From JAGTVG01 sp963820995 (GTDB lineage Bacteria; Bacteroidota; Bacteroidia; Cytophagales; Cyclobacteriaceae), in the NCBI GenBank assembly GCA_963820995.1, contig CAWGCL010000006.1, positions 372,001 to 436,000 of the forward strand: a stretch of 64,000 bases of DNA, written 5' to 3'. Position numbers and translations under genes: made by a program. The notes beneath the pieces are model-generated. The model was not told where the DNA came from, searched no databases, and worked only from the letters and a program-made list of their open reading frames with translations. Shown piece after piece: positions 55,216-64,000 of the stretch; position 1 is the stretch's first letter; each line of letters begins with the position of its first letter.

Positions 55216-55905
55216 CTAGATGTGGAATTGCTCTTTAATGTTTTCTGTAACGATCTTACCATCAAACAGGTTAATTATTCTATGGGAATAATTTGCATCA
55301 TACGGAGAGTGCGTTACCATGATTATGGTTGTTCCTTCCTCATTCAGTTCCGCCAATAACTTCATTACTTCCTCACCATTGGCAGAATCCAGGTTACCTG
55401 TAGGTTCATCGGCCAATATAACTTTTGGCTTTGCAACGATGGCACGGGATATAGCTACCCTCTGCTGCTGACCGCCTGATAACTGCTGCGGGAAATGGTT
55501 TCTTCGGTGCATAATATTCATTCTCTCAAGTACCTCTTCTACCGTCTTCTTCCTATCCTTCGCAGGAACCTTCAAATATAACAATGGTAATTCTACATTT
55601 TCAAATACTGTTAATTCATCAATAAGGTTAAAGCTCTGAAACACAAAGCCAATGGAACCTTTTCTTAATTGTGCCCTTTGCCGTTCAGAATATTTTGACA
55701 CTTCGTTTTCTCCAAAAAAATACTCACCGTCTGAAGGATTATCCAATAGGCCCAGGATATTCAGGAGTGTAGATTTACCGCATCCTGAAGGCCCCATGAT
55801 GGCTACAAATTCACCTTCCTTGATTTCCATGGTAATATTATTGAGAGCGGTGGTTTCAACTTCATCAGTTGTAAAAACCTTTTTAAGATTTACCGATTTA
55901 ATCAT
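55216..55905 (-). CDS. ABC transporter ATP-binding protein, LolD/MacB type
   Basis: The 229-residue ATPase has Walker A GPSGCGKST (39-47), the Q-loop, the signature LSGGQQQRVAISRA, Walker B VILADEPTGNLD and the H-loop in MVTHSP. It belongs to the LolD/MacB group that works with FtsX-type permeases. It follows the HlyD adaptor gene by 26 bases, but no permease follows it; the next gene on the strand is convergent. It could energise the FtsX permeases at 2061 or 26096 or others outside the window. It is probably expressed from the sigma-54 promoter upstream of the adaptor. Confidence 0.94.
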   Translation of the reverse strand: MIKSVNLKKVFTTDEVETTALNNITMEIKEGEFVAIMGPSGCGKSTLLNILGLLDNPSDGEYFFGENEVSKYSERQRAQLRKGSIGFVFQSFNLIDELTVFENVELPLLYLKVPAKDRKKTVEEVLERMNIMHRRNHFPQQLSGGQQQRVAISRAIVAKPKVILADEPTGNLDSANGEEVMKLLAELNEEGTTIIMVTHSPYDANYSHRIINLFDGKIVTENIKEQFHI

Positions 55906-55931
55906 AATTGTAAATTTTATTTATAGTTTTT

Positions 55932-57187
55932 TTATTTTAACAATAGTACTTCATTATCTCCAAAGTGGTCATATGAAGAGGTAATAACCCGATCTCCTTC
56001 TTCCAGACCACTGGTAACTTCAAAATATTCAGGATTTTTACGTCCCAGCCTGATATCCCTGCGAACAGCCTGACTGCCATCTTTATCAAGAACATATACC
56101 CAATTTCCGCCAGTATCTTTATAGAATCCTCCCACAGGAAGCAGCAATCTCTGTTCAGAATTACCCAGCTGCAAGCGTATTCTCACACTTTGACCGCGCT
56201 TTGATCCCTGGTGCCTGTTCTTTCGTGAATTCCATATCCACTTCAAATCTACCTTCGGTAATAGTAGGATAGATTTTGGTTATATGCAATTCATATTGTT
56301 CCCCAGAGAGATTAAATGTACCAAACAAACCTTTTTCCGTTCGAGGCAAATACAATTCATCGATCCTGACCCGGACTTTGAAACTATCCAAAACATCAAT
56401 CTGTCCAATTCTTTCGCCAGGAACGATAGATTGTCCCAACTCCAGATCCGGAGCAGCTAATTGACCTTTTATAGGTGCCCTGATAACCAGGTTTTCAAGA
56501 ATTCTACCAACCCCGTCGAGGCTTTGCATCATACGTCGTTCGGAAGCATTGATCTGGTTCAATTGGTAGCTTCTTGACATCGAATCTGCACGATAGGAGG
56601 CGTATAGTAAGCTCTAATCTTTTCAAATTATATTTGTATTGTTCTTCAACCTCTTCATATTCCCGTTTAGATATAAGGTTCTTTTCAAAAAGGGTTTTAT
56701 ACCTTTCATACTGAGGTCTTAAGAAGTTCTATCTGATAATCAATCTCAGCAAGTTGGCCCTGCTGGTTCAAATCATTCTGATTCAGAGATAACCTGGTTG
56801 TAGAAGATCTGTTAATTTGTTCATATAATGAAGCTTCCTGGGCCAATACACTCAATTCGAGGGCTGTATTTGTTAGACGGAGAATAACATCTCCTTTTTT
56901 AAGTAATCTCGCCTGATTCTTTCTCGATTGATTGTATGGTCCCACCTTCTATTGCATCTAAAAATCTGGTTTCTATCGGTTCTACCCTTCCCGTAACCGG
57001 TATGAAAGTCCTGGAAAATTCCATTTTGCACTGTTCCTATGGTAATTTTCTCAGCATCTATCTTTACTTTCGATCTTTTATCAGCAAAAAGAAAACTCCA
57101 TAATATAAAGGCAATGAATAATAACCCAAAACCATATATGGAAATCCTTTTCAGGGTCCATTTCTTTTTCTTTATTTTCTTATCCAT
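55932..57187 (-). pseudogene. HlyD-family periplasmic adaptor gene with five +1 frameshifts
   Basis: The reconstructed product is a 416-residue membrane-fusion protein: basic N-terminus and anchor helix (KKKKWTLKRISIYGFGLLF), first beta-barrel part, coiled-coil hairpin (RPQYERYKTLFEK, YEEVEEQYKYNLKRLE), lipoyl halves (VIRAPIKGQL) and the closing barrel. Net +1 shifts lie near 57003-57010, 56914-56921, 56716-56725, 56591-56602 and 56193-56203, each repaired by removing one base. No in-frame stop occurs inside the segments. The start at 57187 (MDKKI) is preferred over 57223, which lies upstream of the predicted transcription start. Neighbouring genes are intact. Confidence 0.88.
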
Positions 57188-57228
57188 TGTCATAATTCTA
57201 AAAATATTTTGCTGACCAGTCATTCTAA

Positions 57229-57246
57229 TGCCAACAAGCGTGCCAA
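57229..57246 (-). promoter_or_regulatory. Sigma-54 promoter of the adaptor-ATPase operon
   Basis: On the minus strand TTGGCACG is a perfect -24 element and is followed after four bases by TTGGCA, where the -12 element TTGCA is expected. Spacing is right. It lies just before the HlyD adaptor gene and beside a divergent sigma-54-dependent regulator gene. Deleting one G gives a perfect -12 box. Confidence 0.6.
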
Positions 57247-57450
57247 TTTGAAAAATGCATTTAAACTATCAAAATCAAATCATTTCGAGGCTTTTAAACG
57301 TCCAGCAACGAACGAGGGTGTCCGTTAGCGGTCATTTAATAATGAAATCTGTCCGAAATTATCTTTATATCAAAAGTTTTTAAAAAACCGTATATATAAA
57401 TTATATTTAGAGGAGTGTATATCAAATTTATAATTTTCCCAGACTAGAGC

Positions 57451-58842
57451 ATGCCTGAAGATAAAATAAAGACCGGCAGAATATTGGTAGTTGATGACAA
57501 TGAGGATCTGCTCAAAGCTGCCAGGATTTTTTTAAAGAGAAATTTCAAACAGGTGGATATTGAGAAAACTCCTGATTCAATACCAACTCTACTTAAAAAT
57601 GAGAACTACGACGTTATATTGCTTGACATGAATTTTACCAAGGATGTAAGCAGTGGGCATGAAGGTTTTTTATGGTTGGAAAAAATATTAGAAATAGATC
57701 CTTCAGCAGTGGTTATATTAATCACAGCTTATGGAGATGTTCAGATGGCGGTCAAAGCCATCAAGGAAGGAGCAATGGATTTCATTCTTAAACCCTGGGA
57801 AAACGAAAGGTTACTGGCCACTGTTAATTCTGCGATGCAACTTCGGAAGTCGAAAATGGAGGTTAATGAATTAAAAGACAAGCAAAAGCAGATCACTTCA
57901 GATATTGACCATAAATTCCAGGATGTAATAGGAAGCTCTACTCCTATGCAAAGAGTATTTCAAACGATTGACCGTGTTGCCTCAACGGATGCGAATGTGT
58001 TGATACTTGGTGAGAATGGAACCGGCAAGGAGGTAATCGCAAGGGCTATTCACAGAAATTCAAACCGAAAAGATGAGATTTTTATCAGTGTCGACCTGGG
58101 TGCGGTAAGTGAGACACTTTTTGAAAGCGAATTGTTCGGTCATGTTAAGGGCGCCTTTACAGATGCCAAGGAAGAAAGAGCCGGACGGTTTGAGGTTGCC
58201 TCAGGCGGAACCCTCTTTCTCGATGAAATCGGAAACCTGTCTCTCCCATTACAAGCAAAACTTTTAAGTGTATTACAAAATAGAAGTGTAACAAGAGTAG
58301 GATCTAATAAGTCAAAATCTATTGATATCCGTTTAATATGTGCAACAAACCTGCCTATTTATGACCTGGTTAAGGAAAATAAATTTCGGCAGGACTTATT
58401 ATATCGAATAAATACAATTGAAGTAGAGCTACCTCCTCTTCGCGAAAGGAAAGAAGACATTGATCTGCTCGTTCAGCATTTCCTTCAAATCTATACCAAG
58501 AAATACAACAAAAACATACTTAGTGTAAGCGAGGCCGCCAGGAAGAAAATGATGAATTATTCCTGGCCGGGAAATGTCAGGGAACTTCAACATGCGATAG
58601 AACGAGCGGTTATTATGGGTTCCGGGCATATATTGAATCCTGAAGATTTCTTTTTCAGTCCTGCTGCCCAGGAGAAGGATAACCCGGGTATTCATCTTGA
58701 AGATTATCACCTGGAAGAGGTAGAGAAGATCCTGATCAGGAAAGTACTTCAAAAATTCAATGGCAATATAACTCAGGCAGCCAATGAACTCGGCTTGACC
58801 CGGTCATCGTTGTACAGAAGATTAGAGAAATATGGGCTTTAA
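57451..58842 (+). CDS. Sigma-54-dependent response regulator (NtrC family)
   Basis: The 463-residue regulator has a receiver domain (about 10-130; Asp16/Asp17, Asp58 in LLDMNF, Lys in ILKPWE), an AAA+ domain and a Fis-type helix-turn-helix at the end (ITQAANELGLTRSSLYRRL). Walker A is GENGTGKE. The sigma-54 contact loop reads GAFTDA instead of the classical GAFTGA, as is common in this phylum as far as I recall. It overlaps the kinase gene by 11 bases and is divergent from the adaptor-ATPase operon, its probable target. Confidence 0.95.
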   Translation: MPEDKIKTGRILVVDDNEDLLKAARIFLKRNFKQVDIEKTPDSIPTLLKNENYDVILLDMNFTKDVSSGHEGFLWLEKILEIDPSAVVILITAYGDVQMAVKAIKEGAMDFILKPWENERLLATVNSAMQLRKSKMEVNELKDKQKQITSDIDHKFQDVIGSSTPMQRVFQTIDRVASTDANVLILGENGTGKEVIARAIHRNSNRKDEIFISVDLGAVSETLFESELFGHVKGAFTDAKEERAGRFEVASGGTLFLDEIGNLSLPLQAKLLSVLQNRSVTRVGSNKSKSIDIRLICATNLPIYDLVKENKFRQDLLYRINTIEVELPPLRERKEDIDLLVQHFLQIYTKKYNKNILSVSEAARKKMMNYSWPGNVRELQHAIERAVIMGSGHILNPEDFFFSPAAQEKDNPGIHLEDYHLEEVEKILIRKVLQKFNGNITQAANELGLTRSSLYRRLEKYGL

Positions 58843-60187
58843 CAATTATAGAATAGCAGTAATTATCCGGGTATTGCTCTTATTTGTCAGTATATACCTT
58901 TTTATTCATTTATTGGGGTATGAAAATAAATTCGTAAGTCCTTTAATAATAGGATTTATAATTATCATCCAATTAGTTGATCTATTTCGATATATTGAAA
59001 ACACAAACAGAAAACTTACCAGGTTCCTCGAATCTGTTAAATACTCCGACTTTTCCTCTGGATTTACTTATGACAATAAGCTTGGACGGACTTTTAAAGA
59101 ATTAAATAAGGCATTTAATGAAGTACTGGAGGCATTTCGCGTAGCCCGGGCAGAGAAGGAAGAGCATCTTAATTATCTCCACACAGTAGTACAGCATGTG
59201 AGTACAGGACTCTTATCTTTTGACCATGAAGGCCAGATCGGAATTATAAATACAACTGCCAAACGCTTTCTTCAAACACCTCAAATCAGGAATATCATTG
59301 AATTAAAACCCAGGAATCCTGAATTATATAAAAAGTTGATGGACATGAATCCTGGCGATAAAGCACTGATAAGAAATACCAATGATGTTTCACTGGCCAT
59401 TCATGCAACTGAACTGAGGTTAAGGGGGAAATCTTACAAACTTATTGCTTTGCAAAACATCCAAACTGAACTGCAACAGAAAGAAATTGAAGCCTGGCAA
59501 AATCTGACGAGGGTATTACGACACGAGATCATGAATTCGATTACACCAATTGCCTCCCTGACTGAGACATTGAACCAGATATTGAAGGAAGATATAATAA
59601 AATCGGAGGATAATGGAACTTATTGCATAGAAGATGAATCCGTAGATGACTTGAGAGACGGTTTGAATACAATCGAGAACAGAAGTAAAGGTCTGGTAAG
59701 GTTTGTTGATGCATACAGGGATTATACTACCATTCCAAAACCGAAATTTTCAGCCATCAGTGTTCGTAAATTATTTGATCATATCAATCATCTCCTAAGC
59801 GTTGAAATGAGTAGTCTGGGTATTGAGTTTGAGATCACTTTGGCTCCTGACAATCTTGAAATAACAGCTGATAAGGAGCTTGTTGAAATGGTTTTAATAA
59901 ACCTTATAAAAAATGCGAAAGAGGCTTTAATCGATAAAGAAGAAGCCAGGATCGAACTGAGGGGCAGGATCGATACAGAAAGGAGAGCAATTATTGAAGT
60001 AAAAGATAATGGACCTGGAATAATCAGGGAGGCATTGGACAGGATCTTTATTCCATTCTATTCTACAAAAAAAGAAGGCTCCGGAATTGGTCTGGCCTTG
60101 TCACGACAGATCATGCAGCTTCATCATGGATCTTTAACGGTTAAGTCAGAACCTGATATTTATACTATATTTACTCTCCAATTCTAG
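58832..60187 (+). CDS. Sensor histidine kinase, NtrB-like
   Basis: The 451-residue kinase has two N-terminal membrane segments (about 6-27 and 32-50), a PAS-like region (about 110-205), a HisKA-like helix pair with His in VLRHEIMNSITPI, and a HATPase domain (NLIKNAKEAL, DNGPGI, GSGIGLALSRQI). Its start overlaps the regulator gene by 11 bases. The short periplasmic loop suggests it senses a signal within the membrane or cytosol. It would phosphorylate the sigma-54 regulator. Confidence 0.94.
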   Translation: MGFNNYRIAVIIRVLLLFVSIYLFIHLLGYENKFVSPLIIGFIIIIQLVDLFRYIENTNRKLTRFLESVKYSDFSSGFTYDNKLGRTFKELNKAFNEVLEAFRVARAEKEEHLNYLHTVVQHVSTGLLSFDHEGQIGIINTTAKRFLQTPQIRNIIELKPRNPELYKKLMDMNPGDKALIRNTNDVSLAIHATELRLRGKSYKLIALQNIQTELQQKEIEAWQNLTRVLRHEIMNSITPIASLTETLNQILKEDIIKSEDNGTYCIEDESVDDLRDGLNTIENRSKGLVRFVDAYRDYTTIPKPKFSAISVRKLFDHINHLLSVEMSSLGIEFEITLAPDNLEITADKELVEMVLINLIKNAKEALIDKEEARIELRGRIDTERRAIIEVKDNGPGIIREALDRIFIPFYSTKKEGSGIGLALSRQIMQLHHGSLTVKSEPDIYTIFTLQF

Positions 60188-60314
60188 ATTTCTATATCAT
60201 TATTATGACTTAATAACTAAAAGTCCATAAAAATGATAATTATCATCATAAACAATTTGAATTGTTCAGGATATATATACAAATTTGTCCTAATTATTGT
60301 ACTACTATTTTTGA

Positions 60315-61655
60315 ATGAAAATAATAATCGCAGGAGCGGGTGAAGTAGGTTTTCATCTAGCAAAACTTCTTGCTTATGAAAAGCAGGATATAGTATTAAT
60401 AGATGTAGACCAGGAGAAATTGGATTATGCATCAAGTCATTTTGATTGTGCTACTGTAAAAGGAAGTTCAACCTCTTATAGTGTATTAGAGGAAGCGAAT
60501 GTTAAAGAGGTCGACCTGTTCATCGCTGTGACCAGTTATGAAGAAACCAATCTGACCTCTTCCATAATAGCCAAGAAACTTGGGGCCAAAACAACAATAG
60601 CCAGGATCAGCAATTTGGAATTTTTTCTCAAAACCGATGTACTGGATCTTAAAACCATTGGTGTTGACGAACTTATATCCCCAGAATCACTCGCTGCAAG
60701 AGAAATAAAGCGATTACTTGCAAAATCAATGGTTACCGACACATTTGAATTTGATGAGGGAATGCTTACCCTTTTAGGGATTACAATAGACAAGAATAAT
60801 CAACTAAAAGATAAATCCTTAAAAGAAACCGCATATTTGAATCCGGACCATGATTTTGTGACTGCGGCAATTTTAAGAAACGGAAAGACTCTGATCCCTC
60901 ATGGATCTTCGAAATTCAGGGAGTTAGATCATGCGTATTTTATTGCACAACCGGATGGAGTTAAAAAACTTCTCGATATAGGGAAAAGCCATTTGACCTC
61001 TATTAAAGACGTAATGATTATGGGGGGAAGTAAGATCGGATTCCATGCGGCAAGGAGATTAAGTAAAACCTATAATATCAAAATTGTAGAAAAAAACAAG
61101 GAGCGTAGTTACCAGCTGGCCGATGAGTTACAAGATACCCTTGTGGTAAATGGAGATTGTAGAGATGTAGAGTTGCTTAAAGAAGAAGGAATCCAGGATA
61201 TGGATGCTTTCGTTGCGGTTACAGGAAATTCTGAAACAAATATTATCTCCTGTCTTCTGGCTAAAAATCTTGGCGTTAAAAAGACCATAGCCTTGGTTGA
61301 GAATATGGACTATATTCATATATCTCAAAATATTGGTGTGGATACTATGATCAATAAAAAGCTTATTGCTGCTAACTTCATATCACGTTATGTGCGACGT
61401 GGCAATATCATATCTCTGACTGGTATTCATGGAACAGAAGCTGAAATAATGGAGTTCGTTGTACCTGATGGATCTAAAATAACAAAAAAAGATATTAAGA
61501 AACTGAATTTTCCAAAATCTGCCGTAATTGGTGGAGTCATACGTGATGGTCAAGTTCAGCCGGTTACCGGGGACCTTAAGATCCAGGCAGAGGACAGAGT
61601 TGTTGTGCTATGCCTGCCGGAATGTATCCATAAGGTTGAAGAATATTTTAATTGA
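60315..61655 (+). CDS. trkA: Trk potassium uptake regulator TrkA
   Basis: The 446-residue protein has two RCK units. Each begins with a Rossmann nucleotide-binding motif (GAGEVGFHLA at the N-terminus and MGGSKIGFHAA near residue 238) followed by a TrkA_C domain. It is cytosolic, binds NAD(H)/ATP, and gates the TrkH channel. The trkH start is 6 bases after its stop. Confidence 0.95.
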   Translation: MKIIIAGAGEVGFHLAKLLAYEKQDIVLIDVDQEKLDYASSHFDCATVKGSSTSYSVLEEANVKEVDLFIAVTSYEETNLTSSIIAKKLGAKTTIARISNLEFFLKTDVLDLKTIGVDELISPESLAAREIKRLLAKSMVTDTFEFDEGMLTLLGITIDKNNQLKDKSLKETAYLNPDHDFVTAAILRNGKTLIPHGSSKFRELDHAYFIAQPDGVKKLLDIGKSHLTSIKDVMIMGGSKIGFHAARRLSKTYNIKIVEKNKERSYQLADELQDTLVVNGDCRDVELLKEEGIQDMDAFVAVTGNSETNIISCLLAKNLGVKKTIALVENMDYIHISQNIGVDTMINKKLIAANFISRYVRRGNIISLTGIHGTEAEIMEFVVPDGSKITKKDIKKLNFPKSAVIGGVIRDGQVQPVTGDLKIQAEDRVVVLCLPECIHKVEEYFN

Positions 61656-61661
61656 TAATTA

Positions 61662-63119
61662 ATGAAGTTCAATTTCAGGCTGATTTTTAGACTTCTGGGT
61701 ATTCTGATACTATTTAATGGCCTATTTATGACCTCCTGTCTGCCTTTTTCTTTTTACTATAAAGAAGAATCAGCATTTTCCATACTCGTATCAGCATGTA
61801 TCACAGTAATTATAGGAATTGCATTGGTTTTTCTTGTTCGTGTCAAACGTGATCCTGAGCTAACCAAACGTGATGGATACTTAATCGTTACCTTTGGATG
61901 GTTGGCCATGTCATTTACAGGAGCAATTCCTTATATCCTCAGTGGAGCCATCCCCGAATTTACAAATGCGTTTTTTGAGACCATGTCCGGATATACCACC
62001 ACCGGAGCATCAATTTTAACCGATATTGAGTCTTTACCAAGAGGGATTTTGTTCTGGAGAAGTCTAACCCAATGGATTGGCGGAATGGGCATCATTGTAC
62101 TTACCGTAGCCATACTGCCTATTCTGGGTATTGGAGGCATGCAGTTATTTGTTGCTGAAGCTCCCGGCATTTCCCCTGATAAACTAAAACCAAGGATACG
62201 TGAAACAGCTATACGATTGTGGTTAATTTACGTAATCCTGACCGCAAGTGAACTCGTACTATTGAAGTTAGGAGGCATGAGTTTTTTTGATTCCATAAAC
62301 CATGCCTTAACGACGATGGCCACGGGAGGATTTTCTACTAAGAATGCCAGCATAGCACACTTCAACAGTCCTTATATTCATTATGTGATCATTATATTCA
62401 TGTTCCTGGCAGGAACAAATTTTACGCTTACCTACTTTGGTTTACACGGGCAGCTTAAAAAAATATGGAAGAATGAAGAATTTCGTTTTTACTCAATATC
62501 AATATTGATCATGAGCATCGTGGTTGGAATTGCTGTTTTTAGAGCAACAGATTACAATGTTGAAAGTTCTTTTAGAAATTCATTGTTTTCAATAGTAACA
62601 GTGATCAGCACAACAGGTTATGTAACTGCCGATTATACGGCATGGAATGCGCATTTGACTATGTTTTTCTTTATGCTCATGTTTATCGGTGCTTCTGCAG
62701 GTTCAACTGCAGGAGGCGTGAAATACGTTCGGCATGTAATACTGCTTAAGAACAGTCTGCTGGAACTCAAAAGGCTCATTCACCCCAATGCCGTGATTCC
62801 TCTCAGACTAAACAATAAAGCCGTGACAAAAGATATAACCTTTAATGTCATGGCATTTATGATCATTTATATTATGGTATTTGCAATAGGTACTGTGATC
62901 ATGTCCTATTTAGGAGTTGATTTTATCACTGCAGTTGGATCTGTCGCTACTTCAATGGGGAACATCGGCCCGGGATTGGGCAGTGTTGGACCTGTCAACA
63001 ATTTTGCTCATGTTGCCGATGGAGGCAAATGGTTCTTAAGCTTTTTAATGCTTCTTGGAAGACTTGAATTATTTACTGTTCTAATACTTTTCACCCCATA
63101 TTTCTGGAGAAGATATTAA
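61662..63119 (+). CDS. trkH: Trk potassium uptake channel TrkH
   Basis: The 485-residue membrane protein has the four-repeat Trk/Ktr/HKT layout with pore loops, including TMSGYTTTGASIL, TTMATGGFSTKNAS, VISTTGYVTADY and TSMGNIGPGLG, which line the potassium filter. It works with TrkA to import K+ for osmotic and pH balance. The two genes form an operon. Confidence 0.95.
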   Translation: MKFNFRLIFRLLGILILFNGLFMTSCLPFSFYYKEESAFSILVSACITVIIGIALVFLVRVKRDPELTKRDGYLIVTFGWLAMSFTGAIPYILSGAIPEFTNAFFETMSGYTTTGASILTDIESLPRGILFWRSLTQWIGGMGIIVLTVAILPILGIGGMQLFVAEAPGISPDKLKPRIRETAIRLWLIYVILTASELVLLKLGGMSFFDSINHALTTMATGGFSTKNASIAHFNSPYIHYVIIIFMFLAGTNFTLTYFGLHGQLKKIWKNEEFRFYSISILIMSIVVGIAVFRATDYNVESSFRNSLFSIVTVISTTGYVTADYTAWNAHLTMFFFMLMFIGASAGSTAGGVKYVRHVILLKNSLLELKRLIHPNAVIPLRLNNKAVTKDITFNVMAFMIIYIMVFAIGTVIMSYLGVDFITAVGSVATSMGNIGPGLGSVGPVNNFAHVADGGKWFLSFLMLLGRLELFTVLILFTPYFWRRY

Positions 63120-63159
63120 TTCTGGAATAATTGACTGGGAGATAATTGACTTAAAGATC

Positions 63160-64000
63160 CTAATTTTCGAAATTACTTTGGTCCTTATTTAACCTGAATC
63201 CAAAAACCGGAACACTGAAAACGCCCATTAAATAAAATCCGCTTCCCTGGATGCCTGGTCTGAGACCTGTCTCAATTCCGTAGCTAAACCCAATTCCCCG
63301 GTTAAACTTTCCCTGAATCCCGGCCCTAAAACCTATCATACTGGTATCAATGATTTCATTTGAAATAGTTTCAATCGCAGTTGCTGATTCCGGAATAAAT
63401 GTAACATCCTCGATGGATATAAAGGGATTAACCAGCAGATCGAGATATACATTGAACATCAGGTCATTTGCATTTTGATCGTATAAGTTTTCGAATTTAA
63501 TGGCAACATTTTTTATCAATTCAAGCGAGCCTCCAATATAAAATCCCTGGCTGTTGATATTGCTGTAAAAGGAAGCCTGATTCAATCCCATGGATGTAGA
63601 GTCAGGAATTTGATTTCCCTGGTTATTGAGCACCCTGTTCACATCAAATGAACTTTGATATGCCGTGCCTCCTAATCGAATTCCGTAGATCTTCCTGATG
63701 TTTATCGGAACAAAAATACTTTCCGGCACCATTGTTTCCCACTTATTATATTTTCTGAAATTTTTAGAATAAAGGACAAACTTGGATTTAGAGCTTTCCT
63801 TTCTGTCGACAACATGGTAATTTAATCCTAACTCAACAAAATAGAACCGCTTCGAGTCATTCAATGCATCGCTATTTTTAGCTGAAGCATCCCGCATTAG
63901 ATCAGTACTTTGGCTGTATGGTGTCCGGAATCCGAATTGAAAGTCCATGATGTCTTTCAAATAATAATCTACTCCCAATCCAAAACCGATATTTGTATTG
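63160..64000 (-). CDS. Outer-membrane beta-barrel protein (partial, start beyond window)
   Basis: The frame is open to the window edge, so the N-terminus and signal peptide lie beyond 64000. About 280 residues are visible, with alternating residues typical of barrel strands (FYFVELGLNYHVVD, YGIRLGGTAYQSSFDV, FYIGGSLELIKN, GIGFSYGIETGLRPGIQ, SGFYLMGVFSVPVFGFRL). It may belong to the large Bacteroidota group of DUF5723/PorP-like barrels, but this is unsure. It is convergent with trkH. Confidence 0.72.
   Translation of the reverse strand, partial: NTNIGFGLGVDYYLKDIMDFQFGFRTPYSQSTDLMRDASAKNSDALNDSKRFYFVELGLNYHVVDRKESSKSKFVLYSKNFRKYNKWETMVPESIFVPINIRKIYGIRLGGTAYQSSFDVNRVLNNQGNQIPDSTSMGLNQASFYSNINSQGFYIGGSLELIKNVAIKFENLYDQNANDLMFNVYLDLLVNPFISIEDVTFIPESATAIETISNEIIDTSMIGFRAGIQGKFNRGIGFSYGIETGLRPGIQGSGFYLMGVFSVPVFGFRLNKDQSNFEN

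Noticed and set aside
60292..60314. TATTTTTG directly before trkA as a -7 box
   Set aside because: It ends 1 to 2 bases before the ATG, so transcription would start inside the coding sequence.

Overview
The window is a piece of a Bacteroidota chromosome, AT-rich at roughly 37% GC by eye. Several things point to this phylum: a CotH-like protein with a type IX secretion C-terminal sorting domain, an UpxY/NusG-like antiterminator, a DUF3078 protein, FtsX-type permeases with the Bacteroidota layout, LytS/LytTR two-component pairs, candidate promoters of the TAnnTTTG type, and a tmRNA tag reading GENNYALAA. Sulfatases, a sialate O-acetylesterase-like enzyme, a rhamnose-type isomerase, a class II aldolase, sugar transporters and phosphatases suggest a heterotroph that lives on sulfated or acetylated (perhaps algal) glycans. 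That lifestyle is inference.

Layout. 0-2 kb: an Fe-S (CDGSH) protein, small proteins of unknown function and a long AT-rich gap. 2-9.1 kb: an FtsX permease, a secreted CotH protein, a short-chain dehydrogenase, a remnant of an alkylsulfatase and a broken phytanoyl-CoA dioxygenase-like gene. 9.3-19.3 kb: glycan and sugar catabolism (lipoprotein, sialate O-acetylesterase, sulfatase-aldolase pair, NCS1 transporter with a 58-residue membrane partner, RhaI-type isomerase). 19.3-31 kb: two LytS/LytTR pairs, one beside an ExbB/MotA-like membrane protein and an outer-membrane protein, the other beside an FtsX permease and an S9 peptidase. 31-39 kb: mixed metabolic genes, a MASE1 histidine kinase, a lone UpxY-like antiterminator, a Tat-exported phosphotriesterase-like enzyme and an alkaline phosphatase. 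39-45 kb: SMUG2-like glycosylase, a solute:sodium symporter, a sugar MFS transporter and a lipoprotein sulfatase. 45.3-48.1 kb: a 114-bp tandem repeat array fused to the 3' end of ssrA (tmRNA), then dnaX. 48.1-55 kb: envelope and proteolysis genes (DUF3078, SLT/LysM, O-methyltransferase, M16 and M24 peptidases). 55-60.2 kb: an ABC ATPase and HlyD adaptor divergent from a sigma-54 response regulator and its kinase. 60.3-64 kb: the TrkA-TrkH potassium system and a partial outer-membrane protein.

Two things stand out. First, the repeat array behind ssrA: every repeat carries a degenerate copy of the last ~22 nt of tmRNA, a GC-rich hairpin and half of a terminator, and copies diverge with distance from ssrA, as if new units were added at the ssrA end. 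Second, five genes (HlyD adaptor, phytanoyl dioxygenase, sulfatase, symporter, outer-membrane protein) are broken only by frame changes, eleven in all, and every one is a net +1. Five lie in the HlyD gene alone while its neighbours are intact. Sequencing or assembly insertion error is the simplest explanation, but the one-sided pattern deserves checking. No CRISPR array, insertion sequence, tRNA or rRNA gene was seen.
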